Shown one piece after another: positions 19,062 to 27,461 of a DNA stretch of 64,000 nt (its first letter is position 1; the number at the start of each line of letters is the position of its first letter). Under the pieces are notes generated by a model, which saw nothing but the letters and a program-made list of their open reading frames with translations, ran no database searches and was not told the origin of the DNA. The DNA is from Xanthomonas euvesicatoria pv. euvesicatoria (GTDB taxonomy: Bacteria; Pseudomonadota; Gammaproteobacteria; Xanthomonadales; Xanthomonadaceae), in the NCBI RefSeq assembly GCF_020880415.1, contig NZ_JAJIUJ010000103.1, positions 124,001 to 188,000 on the forward strand, given 5' to 3'. The position numbers were made by a program, and so were the translations under genes.

Positions 19062-21071
19062 CTAGATTCCGCGTGCCACGCGAAAGCCGATACGGGCACT
19101 GGTGGTGTCCGAGTCCTGCGACTGCCGCCAGGCCGCGCGCGTCTGCTGCGGCGAATTGGCCCAGCTGCCGCCACGGATCATGCGTTGCCGGCAGCCCGGG
19201 TTGTACCAGGCAGCGCCATCGGCCGGTGCACGCCGGTAGCTGGCGTGCCAGCAGTCGGCCACCCATTCGCTCAGGTTGCCGCCCATGTCGTGCAGACCCC
19301 AGGCGTTGGCGCGAAAACTGCCGACCGGCGCCGGACCCCAGAAGCCATCGCCGTAGCCGACGAAGCCGTTGTTCCAGTGCCGGCCGCTGCGCGAAACGTC
19401 GTTGCCGCCGGTGAAATTACCGGCGTCGGCCGGCGGCGAGCCCGCGTTGCCCCACGGGTAACGTCCGGTGGTGCCGGCACGGACCGCATACTCGAACTCG
19501 GCCTCACTGGGCACGTGGTAATGGCGGCCGGTCTGTTCCGACAGCCAGCTCGCATACGCTTCGGCGTCGCGAATGCTGACGTGCATCACCGGGCTGTTGG
19601 GCGCGGCCTGGGCGCCGTTGTAGTCGGACTGCCAATCCACGCCGCTGCGGCGGATGAAGTTGCCGCTGCGCTCGTCGTAAACCACCGAATGCCCACGCCG
19701 GGTGGCACGCGGGCGTGCGCCGGTGGCATCGACGAACTGGCGGAACTCGGCAACCGTGACCTCGGTGATCGACAACGCAAAGCCGCGTGCGAAGCGCACG
19801 TAATGGGCGGGGCGCTCGTTGTCGGAAGCGCCCGGCTCCGCATCGCCGGCTCCCATCTGGAATGCGCCATGCGGCACCACGATCATCTGCGGCCCGCGCC
19901 CGCCGACCTTGAGCCCGTCGGTGAACACCTGCCCGGGACGGAAGCTGCCGTAATGCGTGGCCAGTTCCAGCCGGCGGCGCAGATCGCCGGCCACTGGGTC
20001 TCCGGGGTCGGCGATGCGCAACACTTCGGCAAGCTTCTCGCCGGCCGCCTTGAGCCCGCGCGGCGAGGTCAGATCGTGCAGACCGGCGTCGTGCAACGCC
20101 GCGATCTGCGCCCGGCGCACGCGTTCCACCCGCGCGCGCGCATCGGCGATGGTCGGCGCACGATCGCGTACCTGCCCCGCCATCTGCAGCCAGTAACGGG
20201 CACCGATGAAGTCGCTCGCCTGCGCCGCCCGTTCGGCGCGCTCCAGCAGGCCGCTTTCCACGGCGGCCAGGCCCTGCCGGGTGCGCGGGTTGTCGGGATC
20301 CAATTGCGCGGCATCGCGAAAATTCACCAGCGCGCCATTGCCGTCTTCGCCCAGCCGCCCGCCGCGCAGGTCTTCTTCGCCGGCGCGGTTGAACGCCAGC
20401 ACGCGCTGCGCGGTTTCCACCTCGCGCTGCAGTGCGCGCACCTTCGGGTCCTGTGGCGCAAGGGCAAGCGCGACGAAGGCCACCTCACGCGCCTGCTCCA
20501 ACGCGTCATCCTGGCGCTCGGTTTGTGCGATCAGCGCCGCGCCGCGTTCGAGCAACCGGTCACGCGCCTGCTCCAGGCCACGCCGGCTGGCTGCATCCTT
20601 GCCACCGGCGCGCTGCTGGATCGCCAGATACAACGGGATCGCATCACCGGCGTCGCGATACAGGCGGTCTTCCCGCAATGCCTGGTCGGCACGCTTGCGC
20701 ACCTGCGCCAGGGGCTCGTCGCCCAACTCCACCACCGGCGGTTGCCATTGCGCCACGGTTTCGGCGGATTCTTCGCCACCGATGGAAACGTTCGGCTTGC
20801 TCGGCACGGCGGCAGGTGCCGGTTGCGGCGCGACCGCAGGCGCGGGCGTGGGCGTGCGCGAACAGGCGCACAGGCTAAGAGCGGCCAACAAAACGCAGCG
20901 AGCAGCGCTCGGGCGGGCAAGGCGGGCGCGCAGGAACCGGAGCGTAGGCGTGCCAGATGCCGATTCCGCACCGCGGCCGCGCCCGCCTGCTGGCTGCGCA
21001 GGAATTTTGCCAGTCGCCCTCAGCGCGACCATTGCCCACGCTGCCATCCGGTCACCGCACTCACCCACCAC
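19062..21071 (-). CDS. SUMF1/formylglycine-generating-enzyme-domain lipoprotein
   Basis: Up to 669 residues; in-frame starts at residues 9 and 14 are possible and the true one is uncertain. The C-terminal 250 residues form an FGE/SUMF1 domain: VPHGAFQMGAGDAEPGASDNERPAHYV, ITEVTVAEFRQFVDATG, PVMHVSIRDAEAYASWLSEQ, LHDMGGNLSEWVADCW and RMIRGGSWANSPQQTRAA. The two Cys of catalytic FGE are not obvious, so it may be a binding or kinase-associated version. The middle (about 100-390) is helical and Arg/Ala/Glu-rich with TPR-like spacing. The N-terminus up to the likely lipobox Cys (VLLAALSLCACS) is encoded by repeat copy B, so the signal peptide itself derives from a mobile repeat. Confidence 0.85.
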   Translation of the reverse strand: MVGECGDRMAAWAMVALRATGKIPAQPAGGRGRGAESASGTPTLRFLRARLARPSAARCVLLAALSLCACSRTPTPAPAVAPQPAPAAVPSKPNVSIGGEESAETVAQWQPPVVELGDEPLAQVRKRADQALREDRLYRDAGDAIPLYLAIQQRAGGKDAASRRGLEQARDRLLERGAALIAQTERQDDALEQAREVAFVALALAPQDPKVRALQREVETAQRVLAFNRAGEEDLRGGRLGEDGNGALVNFRDAAQLDPDNPRTRQGLAAVESGLLERAERAAQASDFIGARYWLQMAGQVRDRAPTIADARARVERVRRAQIAALHDAGLHDLTSPRGLKAAGEKLAEVLRIADPGDPVAGDLRRRLELATHYGSFRPGQVFTDGLKVGGRGPQMIVVPHGAFQMGAGDAEPGASDNERPAHYVRFARGFALSITEVTVAEFRQFVDATGARPRATRRGHSVVYDERSGNFIRRSGVDWQSDYNGAQAAPNSPVMHVSIRDAEAYASWLSEQTGRHYHVPSEAEFEYAVRAGTTGRYPWGNAGSPPADAGNFTGGNDVSRSGRHWNNGFVGYGDGFWGPAPVGSFRANAWGLHDMGGNLSEWVADCWHASYRRAPADGAAWYNPGCRQRMIRGGSWANSPQQTRAAWRQSQDSDTTSARIGFRVARGI
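20873..21020 (-). repeat. Palindromic repeat, copy B, forming the 5' end of the SUMF1 gene
   Basis: On the + strand it starts GCTAAGAGCGGCCAACAAAAC, passes GCGCGCAGGAACCGGAG and CGCGGCCGCGCCCGCCTG, and ends CAGGAATTTTGCCAGTCGCC. It matches copies E and F throughout. The frame used by the SUMF1 gene gives QPAGGRGRGAE, TLRFLRAR and VLLAALSL. Copy F gives PPGGRGRCSE, TLRFLRAV and VLLATLSR in the permease gene, which is the same frame of the same strand. Confidence 0.85.
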
Positions 21072-21165
21072 CTGCTCCTTCCAGTGCTCTGCCGCACGAC
21101 AGGCGATCGCGACGTTAGGCTATTCTGCGCGCTCTGCGCAAACCCTTGCCGCCGACGGAAATCAC

Positions 21166-22257
21166 GTGCCCCATTGGATCATCCACCCCTCCGAGCTGAC
21201 TGACCGCCTGCAGGCAGCGCGACCGTCGCGCATCGGCCTGGATACAGAATTCATTCGCGAGCGCACCTACTGGCCGCAGCTGGCCCTGGTGCAGATGGCC
21301 ATCGGCGATGAGATCCTGCTGATCGACCCGCTGATCCCCGGCATGAACGCGGCGCTCAAGGAGTGGTTGACCGCCCCCGACATCGTCAAGGTGATGCATA
21401 GCGCCAGCGAAGACCTGGTCACGTTCAAATGCGCGTGTGGCGCCTTGCCGCGGCCGTTGTTCGACACCCAGATCGCCGCGGCCCTAGCCGGTGTCGGCGG
21501 CGGCATGGGCTACCAGAAACTGGTGCAGGAAGTCACCGGCACCTTGCTGACCAAGGGCGAGACACGCTCGGACTGGATGCGTCGCCCGCTGTCGCCGGCG
21601 CAACTGGAATATGCCGCCGACGACGTGCGCTATCTGTTTGCGATCCACGACGCGCTCACCCGCCGCCTCGCCGAGCAGGGCCGTCTGGAGTGGCTGGCCG
21701 AAGATGCCGAGCGCCTGCTCGCCACGGTGGAGCACGACGATGGCGAGCGCTGGCCGCATGTGAGCCTGCGTGCCGCACAGTTCCTGGAACCGGCCGCGCA
21801 ACGACGCCTGCTGCGGCTGCTGCGTTGGCGCGACCTGCAGGCGCGGCAGAGCGATCGCCCGCGCAGCTGGATCCTGGACAACGAGCTGGCCAGCCAGCTG
21901 GCGCGGTTTCCGCCCGCCGATCTGGAAGCCTTGCTGCGCCAGTTCGATAAATTCCCCAAGGCGCCGCGCAAGCTTGCCAACGCGGTGTGGGATGCACTCA
22001 ACATCCCGCTGCCGGATGAAGAGCACGCGCCGCTGGCGCAGGCCGCCACCGACGGCAACAAGGCCGTACTCAAACGGCTGCAGGACGCCGTGGCGCAGCG
22101 TAGCCGCGAACTCGGCCTGCCGGACGGCCTGCTGGCCTCGCGCCGCCACCTGGAAACCCTGATGGAACAACGCAGCTGGCCTGCGGCGCTGGGCCAATGG
22201 CGTCGTGCCCTGCTGGAATCACAGCTGATGCCGCTGCTGGACGACACTGCGGCGTAG
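21166..22257 (+). CDS. rnd: Ribonuclease D
   Basis: 363 residues from a GTG at 21166 (VPHWIIHPSELTDRL); the longer open frame upstream is antisense to the SUMF1 gene and includes repeat B, so it is rejected. DEDD exonuclease motifs: LDTEFIRERTYWPQLALVQ (residues 24-42), VMHSASEDLVTF (about 79) and LSPAQLEYAADDVRYLFAIHD (about 143-163). HRDC domains follow. It trims tRNA and other RNA 3' ends. The start is inferred from family length and alignment, as no ATG is available nearby. Confidence 0.93.
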   Translation: MPHWIIHPSELTDRLQAARPSRIGLDTEFIRERTYWPQLALVQMAIGDEILLIDPLIPGMNAALKEWLTAPDIVKVMHSASEDLVTFKCACGALPRPLFDTQIAAALAGVGGGMGYQKLVQEVTGTLLTKGETRSDWMRRPLSPAQLEYAADDVRYLFAIHDALTRRLAEQGRLEWLAEDAERLLATVEHDDGERWPHVSLRAAQFLEPAAQRRLLRLLRWRDLQARQSDRPRSWILDNELASQLARFPPADLEALLRQFDKFPKAPRKLANAVWDALNIPLPDEEHAPLAQAATDGNKAVLKRLQDAVAQRSRELGLPDGLLASRRHLETLMEQRSWPAALGQWRRALLESQLMPLLDDTAA

Positions 22258-22280
22258 GATTGCGGCGGTGATGGCACAGA

Positions 22281-22300
22281 AGCCCGCAGCGATGCGGGCT
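22281..22300 (+). terminator. Hairpin after rnd
   Basis: AGCCCGC, a 6-base loop and GCGGGCT lie 24 bp after the rnd stop, followed by CTTCGTC. The stem is strong but the U-tract is poor; it is probably the rnd transcript end, facing the end of ligD at 22462. Confidence 0.6.
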
Positions 22301-22461
22301 CTTCGTCAGATGCGGACAGGCGGCGCCGAGCCGGCGAAGACCGCCTCGCAAGCAGTATTGGAAGGCGTGAGGACCTTGCGAAGCGCCTGCGTCGCACGGC
22401 GATTTCGCTACCGGTCGCGCCCGCGCGGCGGCGACGCCGGCATTCTCTGCGTCGCATCACA

Positions 22462-25080
22462 TCAGTCCTGGTCCTGTTCTGCCCAGCGCGCCAGGTTTTG
22501 CCGGATGCCGTCCATGTCTGCCCAGGGGTCCTTGCGCCGACGGCGCAGCTTCTCCGGGACATCGCGCAAGGTGAATGCATCGGCGCGCTGCAGCTTGGAC
22601 AGGTCCGACCACGCCAGCGGCAACGCGACTGGCGCCCCCGGGCGGCCGCGTAACGAATAGGACGCAACCGCAGTGGCGCCACGGCCGTTGCGCAGGTAGT
22701 CCACGAAGATGCGCTTGTTGCGCAGCCGCTTGGTGGCAGTGGCGATGAACCGCTGCGGCTGCGCCTGCGCCAGGGCATCGGCAAATCCCTTGGCGAAACG
22801 CTTGGTCACCTCCCAATCGCAGCCGGGGTTTAGGGGCACCACCACGTGCAGCCCCTTGCCGCCAGACACACGCAGGAACGATTCCAGCTCAAGCTGCGCC
22901 AGCAGCTTGCGAATATCGTTGGCCGCGCGTTTGACCTCGGCAAACGGCACGTCCGGGCCCGGATCGAGATCGAAGACCACCCGGTCGGCCACGTCCGGGC
23001 GGTCCGCATGCGAGCCCCAGGGGTGGAATTCCAACGCATTGAATTGCACCAGTTCCAGCAGGCCAGGCGCGTCTTCGACCACCAGGTAATACGCGTTGGT
23101 TCCGGTCTCTTCGGTCAGCTTGACCGAGCTCACACGCTCGAGGCCGGCAGTATGGTGCTTCTGGAAAAAACACGGTTTTTCCGCGCCGCTGGGGCAGCGG
23201 ATGATGGACAGCGGCCGTCCCACGATCTGCGGCAACAGGTGGTCCATCACCGCCTGGTAATAGTCCCAGACATCGCCCTTGGTCGCGCGGATATCCGGGT
23301 AGATCAGCTTGGTCGGGCTGGACAGCGTCGGCAGCGCAGCCGAGGAAGGTGTGGCAACCGCAGATTTGCGCGCAGGCGCTGTTGCCCGCGTCGCTGCACG
23401 TTTGGGCACCTGCGTTGCTGCGTCTTTGGCAGCACGCGTTGTTGCCGAACGCCTGGCAGAGGACGGTGTAGCCGGGCCATTTCCGGCATCGCTGTCGGCC
23501 AGATCGGCAATGCGCTTATCCGGGCGCAGCGCCTTGAACGATGCCTGGCGCAACAACTGTTGCCCACCAATGCCGCGATAGAACACCTCCACCACAAAGC
23601 GCGGCGCAAACCAGGTGGCGCCGCGCAGGTCGGTGTCTTCGGTGGGAATATGCGCGGTGGGTTTGCGCCCGCCACCTTCCAGTTGCGGGGTGACCTCGCG
23701 CATCAAGGCATCGGAGAACCCGGAGCCCACACGGCCCACGTACAACCAGCCATGCACCGGGTCCGGCGTGGCCAGCAACAGCGAGCCGAAGCCACTGCGG
23801 CTGCCCTTGGGCGCGGTGTAGCCGACCACCGCATACTCCTGGCTGGCCAGTTGCTTGGTCTTGCGCCAATCGTCGCTACGCCCATCGCGATACGGGCGAT
23901 CTGCGCGCTTGGAAATGATGCCTTCGAAGTGCTGTTGCCCGGCCACCCGGAATGCCTCGGTGCCATCGCCTTCGACGTGCGAGCTATAGGCCAGATGCGT
24001 GTGAGGTGCAGCCTCCAGCACCTGCTGCAACAGCCGCTTGCGTTCGCGCAGCGGCGCCTCGCTGATGTCCACCCCGTCCACATGCAGCAGGTCGAATACC
24101 GCCAGCGCCAGCGGCACCTGGCGTTCGCCGGACAAGGTGGCCTGCAGCAGGTTGAAGTCGTCCTTGGTGCCGCGTCCGGCGATCAGTTCGCCATCGAGCT
24201 GCGCGCTGCGCAGGCCCAGCGACCGGATGGCATCGGCAATTTCCGGCGTCTTGTCGGTCCATTCCAATGCATTGCGCGACCATAGCCTCACATTGCCGTC
24301 GGTCACAGTGGCCAGGATGCGATAACCGTCCCATTTGATTTCATGCAGCCATTGCGCTCCTTCTGGCGGGGACTGCCCCAGCTTGGCCAGCTGTGGTGCG
24401 AACGGGGCATCTTCCATCTGGGCGCGACGTGCGTTGCTCAGCGCCAGCGCCTGTTTTGCCCAGGTACCACGCCTCTTCGCCGCCAGCGGCGGTACGGTCG
24501 TCAGCGCCTTGCGCTGGGTCTTGCCGGCGCCTGCGCGGCGTACATCCTCGGCAGGCGCGGCAGCGACGTCGGCCAGCAGGTCATCGGCCTCCAACGTGAC
24601 GGCGTAGGCATCGTCGTCCTTGAACAGCAGCCACTGCGGCTGCCGCGCCGGCTTGCCCGAGCGCACCAGATGCCAGCCGCCCTTGAGCTTGTTGCCGAAC
24701 AACTCAAAGCGCAGATGTCCCTTGGCCAACTGCGCTTCGGGGTCGCCCGCGGTGGCCCATACGCCATGATCGAACTGCGCCACATGCCCGCCGCCGTATT
24801 CGCCTTTGGGAATCTCGCCCTCGAAACTGGCGTAATCGACCGGGTGGTCTTCCACCTCCACTGCCATGCGCTTGACCTTGGGGTCGTAACTGGGCCCCTT
24901 CGGCACCGCCCAGCTCTTGAGCGCATCGCCCACCTGCAGGCGAAAGTCGTAATGGCGGCGGCTGGCGTGGTGCAGTTGCACCACGAAGATCGCACGCTGC
25001 CCCGGCGGCAGGGCCTTGCCCGGCTCCGGCTCGCGGGTCTTGTTGAAGCTGCGCTTGCGGCGATATTCGCTCAGGCTCAT
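22462..25080 (-). CDS. ligD: Multidomain ATP-dependent DNA ligase LigD
   Basis: 872 residues in the order phosphoesterase-ligase-polymerase, the Pseudomonas-type arrangement. Residues 1-190: 3'-phosphoesterase with LHHASRRHYDFRLQ and EIPKGEYGGGHV. About 210-520: ligase with the active Lys in HEIKWDGYRILA, the QLDGELIAGRG motif and EGIISKRADRPYR. About 590-872: primase-polymerase with LSIIRCPSGAEKPCFFQKH and the metal-binding FDLDPGPD. An Ala/Thr/Arg-rich linker (about 525-590) separates ligase and polymerase. It acts in non-homologous end joining with Ku; no ku gene is in this window. A DUF3606 gene ends 14 bp upstream in the same direction. Confidence 0.96.
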   Translation of the reverse strand: MSLSEYRRKRSFNKTREPEPGKALPPGQRAIFVVQLHHASRRHYDFRLQVGDALKSWAVPKGPSYDPKVKRMAVEVEDHPVDYASFEGEIPKGEYGGGHVAQFDHGVWATAGDPEAQLAKGHLRFELFGNKLKGGWHLVRSGKPARQPQWLLFKDDDAYAVTLEADDLLADVAAAPAEDVRRAGAGKTQRKALTTVPPLAAKRRGTWAKQALALSNARRAQMEDAPFAPQLAKLGQSPPEGAQWLHEIKWDGYRILATVTDGNVRLWSRNALEWTDKTPEIADAIRSLGLRSAQLDGELIAGRGTKDDFNLLQATLSGERQVPLALAVFDLLHVDGVDISEAPLRERKRLLQQVLEAAPHTHLAYSSHVEGDGTEAFRVAGQQHFEGIISKRADRPYRDGRSDDWRKTKQLASQEYAVVGYTAPKGSRSGFGSLLLATPDPVHGWLYVGRVGSGFSDALMREVTPQLEGGGRKPTAHIPTEDTDLRGATWFAPRFVVEVFYRGIGGQQLLRQASFKALRPDKRIADLADSDAGNGPATPSSARRSATTRAAKDAATQVPKRAATRATAPARKSAVATPSSAALPTLSSPTKLIYPDIRATKGDVWDYYQAVMDHLLPQIVGRPLSIIRCPSGAEKPCFFQKHHTAGLERVSSVKLTEETGTNAYYLVVEDAPGLLELVQFNALEFHPWGSHADRPDVADRVVFDLDPGPDVPFAEVKRAANDIRKLLAQLELESFLRVSGGKGLHVVVPLNPGCDWEVTKRFAKGFADALAQAQPQRFIATATKRLRNKRIFVDYLRNGRGATAVASYSLRGRPGAPVALPLAWSDLSKLQRADAFTLRDVPEKLRRRRKDPWADMDGIRQNLARWAEQDQD

Positions 25081-25094
25081 GACAGACCTTCCGC

Positions 25095-25271
25095 TTATTT
25101 GCCCAGGTGCTGGCGTACGCTGGCGGCCATTGGCCCCACCTTCTGCACGGCCGCGCGCAACTGCTCGGCGCTGACGCCCAGGGTCTTGGTCCAGTACTGC
25201 AGCTCATAGGCTTCATTGACGTTGATGCGGTCGCGGTCTGGCGAACCGACGTTGCGTTTGTCGTCACTCAT
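25095..25271 (-). CDS. DUF3606 small protein
   Basis: 58 residues from MSDDKRNVGSPDRDRINV, preceded by AGGAGCATGTC, a good ribosome site; the longer open frame is not used. The family pattern is (D/E)R-x-INxxExYExxYWxxxLGVSxxxLxxAVxxVG, ending VRQHLGK. Function unknown; the fold is probably a small HTH-like or helical domain. It lies 14 bp before ligD and likely shares its transcript, which hints at a link to DNA repair or stationary phase, as inference. Confidence 0.88.
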   Translation of the reverse strand: MSDDKRNVGSPDRDRINVNEAYELQYWTKTLGVSAEQLRAAVQKVGPMAASVRQHLGK

Positions 25272-25490
25272 GACATGCTCCTGTATCGTCGTGGTCGGGT
25301 CTGCTAACGTGAGCCTTCGGCCCAGCAGCGCCCGTAGCGACAATGCGAAAGCGTTCGAACAGGCGTCGTGAAAGCCCTGTTCACGCCATGTGCAAGCCCC
25401 TGTTCCACAACGGCCGCTCCCGGGCCACATGCCATAATGCCGCGCGCCCTTCGGGCGGCGTGTCCACTCTTATTCCGAGGCCATACCTCT

Positions 25491-25892
25491 GTGAGCAATA
25501 CCTCTTCGAAACTGGATTCCATCGCGCAAGCCAAAGCCAAGCTGCTGGACGAATTGCAGAAGCTGGAAGAACAGGAGAAAACCGAGCGCGCGAGCGAGGC
25601 ATCCTCTGCGCATGCCACCATCGTTTCGCTGCTCGAGCAGTTCGCCGGTCACTTCAACACCAAGCAGCGCAACGACATTGCCGCTTACCTGGGCACCACT
25701 GCCGCGCGCAAGGAAGTGGTCAAGAGCGGCCGCAGCGAAGTGAAGCCCAAGTACGAGCTACCGCACACCGGCGAAACCTGGTCCGGTCGTGGCCGCACGC
25801 CGAAGGCTTTCGCTGCCTGGGAAGGGTCGGTGTCGTACAAGGAATGGAAGGCCAAGAACCCGGACCTCAAGTTTCCGCTGGTTCGCGAGTAA
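25491..25892 (+). CDS. H-NS family DNA-binding protein (Xrv type)
   Basis: 133 residues from a GTG at 25491 preceded by CCGAGGCC. The N-terminal half is a coiled coil (about 5-60, AKAKLLDELQKLEEQEKTERA) for oligomerisation. The C-terminal domain holds the H-NS-type AT-hook-like motif TWSGRGRTPKAFAAW (about 95-109). Xanthomonas proteins of this kind (XrvA, XrvC) regulate hrp and other virulence genes. It is immediately upstream of tRNA-Ala and the integrated element, whose lower GC is the sort of DNA such proteins silence. Confidence 0.88.
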   Translation: MSNTSSKLDSIAQAKAKLLDELQKLEEQEKTERASEASSAHATIVSLLEQFAGHFNTKQRNDIAAYLGTTAARKEVVKSGRSEVKPKYELPHTGETWSGRGRTPKAFAAWEGSVSYKEWKAKNPDLKFPLVRE

Positions 25893-25944
25893 GGCGATAG
25901 CCCGCACGACAGTGCCGCCTCGCACCGTCGGCCGCGCCCTTCGC

Positions 25945-25974
25945 TTGGCGAACCGCGCGGCTTGTGGGTAGAAT
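25945..25974 (+). promoter_or_regulatory. Sigma-70 promoter of tRNA-Ala
   Basis: TTGGCG (25945-25950), an 18-bp spacer and TAGAAT (25969-25974), placed about 10 bp before the mature tRNA 5' end. Confidence 0.7.
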
Positions 25975-25984
25975 CGAAGCACGT

Positions 25985-26060
25985 GGGGCGGTAGCTCAGC
26001 TGGGAGAGCGTCGCGTTCGCATCGCGAAGGTCGAGGGTTCGATCCCCTTCCGCTCCACCA
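25985..26060 (+). tRNA. tRNA-Ala (anticodon CGC)
   Basis: 76 nt with encoded CCA. The acceptor stem GGGGCGG pairs with CCGCTCC (one G-U); D arm GCTCAGCTGGGAGAGC; anticodon stem TCGCG/CGCGA with loop TTCGCAT; T arm GAGGGTTCGATCCCCTT. It reads GCG codons. The 3' end is the probable integration site of the adjacent element. Confidence 0.97.
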
Positions 26061-26092
26061 TCTTTCCGTCCTAGACGGTGCAAACGAGGCTA

Positions 26093-26128
26093 GAAAGCCC
26101 TGCGACATAAGGCTTTCCGGCCTTTTTT
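26093..26128 (+). terminator. Terminator after tRNA-Ala
   Basis: GAAAGCC (26093-26099) and GGCTTTC (26111-26117) form a stem, followed by CGGCC and six T. Probable end of the tRNA transcript, now inside the left edge of the element. Confidence 0.7.
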
Positions 26129-26164
26129 GTTTCCAAGGCAGTCTAGCCGAGACCGCGCAAATCC

Positions 26165-26223
26165 GGCGGTAGCTGACGGTAATTTTGGCGGTAGCGAGGG
26201 CATCCCCTACCCTGTTACCGCCA
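26165..26223. promoter_or_regulatory. GGCGGTA-type arm sites upstream of integrase
   Basis: GGCGGTAG at 26165, GACGGTAA near 26175, TTGGCGGTAG at 26185-26194, and the inverted TTACCGCCA at 26215-26223, just before the integrase ribosome site AAGGAG. The same 9-mer TGGCGGTAA occurs twice at the other end of the element (30642-30662). Probable binding sites for the integrase N-terminal domain or AlpA. Confidence 0.6.
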
Positions 26224-26235
26224 AGGAGCCGCCCA

Positions 26236-27450
26236 ATGCCTCTCACCGATACCGCCATCCGTAAAGCGAAACCCACCGCTACGCCCCAGAAGCTGCGCGA
26301 CGGCAACGGCCTGTATCTCCTGCTACGACCCGACGGCGCACGCTGGTGGCGCTACGACTATCGCCGCCCGGTCACCGGCAAGCGCAACACTCTGTCGTTC
26401 GGCACCTACCCGGAAGTGAGCCTCTCGGACGCGCGGGAGAGGCTGGCTGAAGCGCGCCGCCTACTCGCGGCCAAGATCGACCCCGGCGAACAGCGGAAGG
26501 CCGTCAAGGCCGCTGGGGAGGCCGCCGCCGCGAACAGCTTCGAGGTCATCGCCCGCGAGTGGTTCGCCAAGCAGCAGAAGGATTGGAGTACCCAGTACGC
26601 GGACAAGATCATCCGCCGCTTGCAGAGCGACATTTTTCCCTGGATCGGCAGCAGCCCCATTGCAGCCATTACCGCCCCGGAACTGCTGAAGCACTTGGAG
26701 CGGATCGAACAGCGAGGCGCAATCGAGACGGCGCACCGCGCCTTGCAGACTTGCGGTGCGGTCTTCCGCTATGCAGTGCGCACCGGACGGGCGGAAGCCG
26801 ATCCTACGGGCGCACTCAAGGGAGCATTGACTCCCTGGCGCTCCATGCCTTTCGCTGCTGCCACCACTTCAGAGGAGGCGACGACCTTACTGCGGAAGAT
26901 CGACATCAGCACCAGTCGGCCAGTGGTGAGGAGCGCCCTGCGACTAGCACCATTGCTGTTCTCCAGACCCGGCGAGCTTGTGCGCATGAGGTGGACGGAA
27001 CTAGACCTTGATGCCGGACAGTGGCGTTACTTTGTGACCAAGACCAAGCGTACCCATATCGCCGCACTCTCGACTCAGGCAGTGGAAATCCTGCGCGATC
27101 TACACCCTCTTACCGGGCGCGGCGAGTTCGTTTTCCCTGGTGGACGTGACCCGCGCAAGCACATGTCTGGCAACGCCATTCTAGTTGCCGCGAGGCGCTG
27201 CGGCATCGAGAAGGAAGAAAGCACCATTCATGGTTTCCGACACATGGCGAGCACACTGCTCAATGAAATGGGCGACTGGAATCCAGATGCAATCGAGGCA
27301 GCGTTGACCCACAAGATGCCTGGCGTACGTGGCATCTACAATCAAGCTCAGTATTTGGATGAACGCCGCAAGATGATGCAGGCTTGGGGCGACTACCTAG
27401 ATGAACTGAAATCAATGCGCCAGAAGCCCGTAATACACGAGGCTGCGTGA
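26236..27450 (+). CDS. int: P4-type tyrosine recombinase/integrase
   Basis: 404 residues from MPLTDTAIRKAKPTATPQ, with AAGGAG 8-10 bp before it; the upstream 17 codons of the open frame are not needed. N-terminal DUF4102 arm-binding domain (1-85, DGNGLYLLLRPDGARWWRYDYR), SAM-like core domain (about 100-190), catalytic domain with Arg in FSRPGELVRMRWTEL, Lys in KTKRTH, HGFRHMAST, and Tyr in RGIYNQAQYLDERRKMMQAW. It looks intact. Enzymes of this group typically integrate into tRNA 3' ends, which fits the tRNA-Ala gene 175 bp upstream. Confidence 0.95.
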   Translation: MPLTDTAIRKAKPTATPQKLRDGNGLYLLLRPDGARWWRYDYRRPVTGKRNTLSFGTYPEVSLSDARERLAEARRLLAAKIDPGEQRKAVKAAGEAAAANSFEVIAREWFAKQQKDWSTQYADKIIRRLQSDIFPWIGSSPIAAITAPELLKHLERIEQRGAIETAHRALQTCGAVFRYAVRTGRAEADPTGALKGALTPWRSMPFAAATTSEEATTLLRKIDISTSRPVVRSALRLAPLLFSRPGELVRMRWTELDLDAGQWRYFVTKTKRTHIAALSTQAVEILRDLHPLTGRGEFVFPGGRDPRKHMSGNAILVAARRCGIEKEESTIHGFRHMASTLLNEMGDWNPDAIEAALTHKMPGVRGIYNQAQYLDERRKMMQAWGDYLDELKSMRQKPVIHEAA

Positions 27451-27461
27451 TTGACCGAAGC

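Noticed and set aside
22311-22450. GC-rich gap after rnd as a seventh repeat copy
   Set aside because: No ordered match to the repeat arms or centre could be traced.
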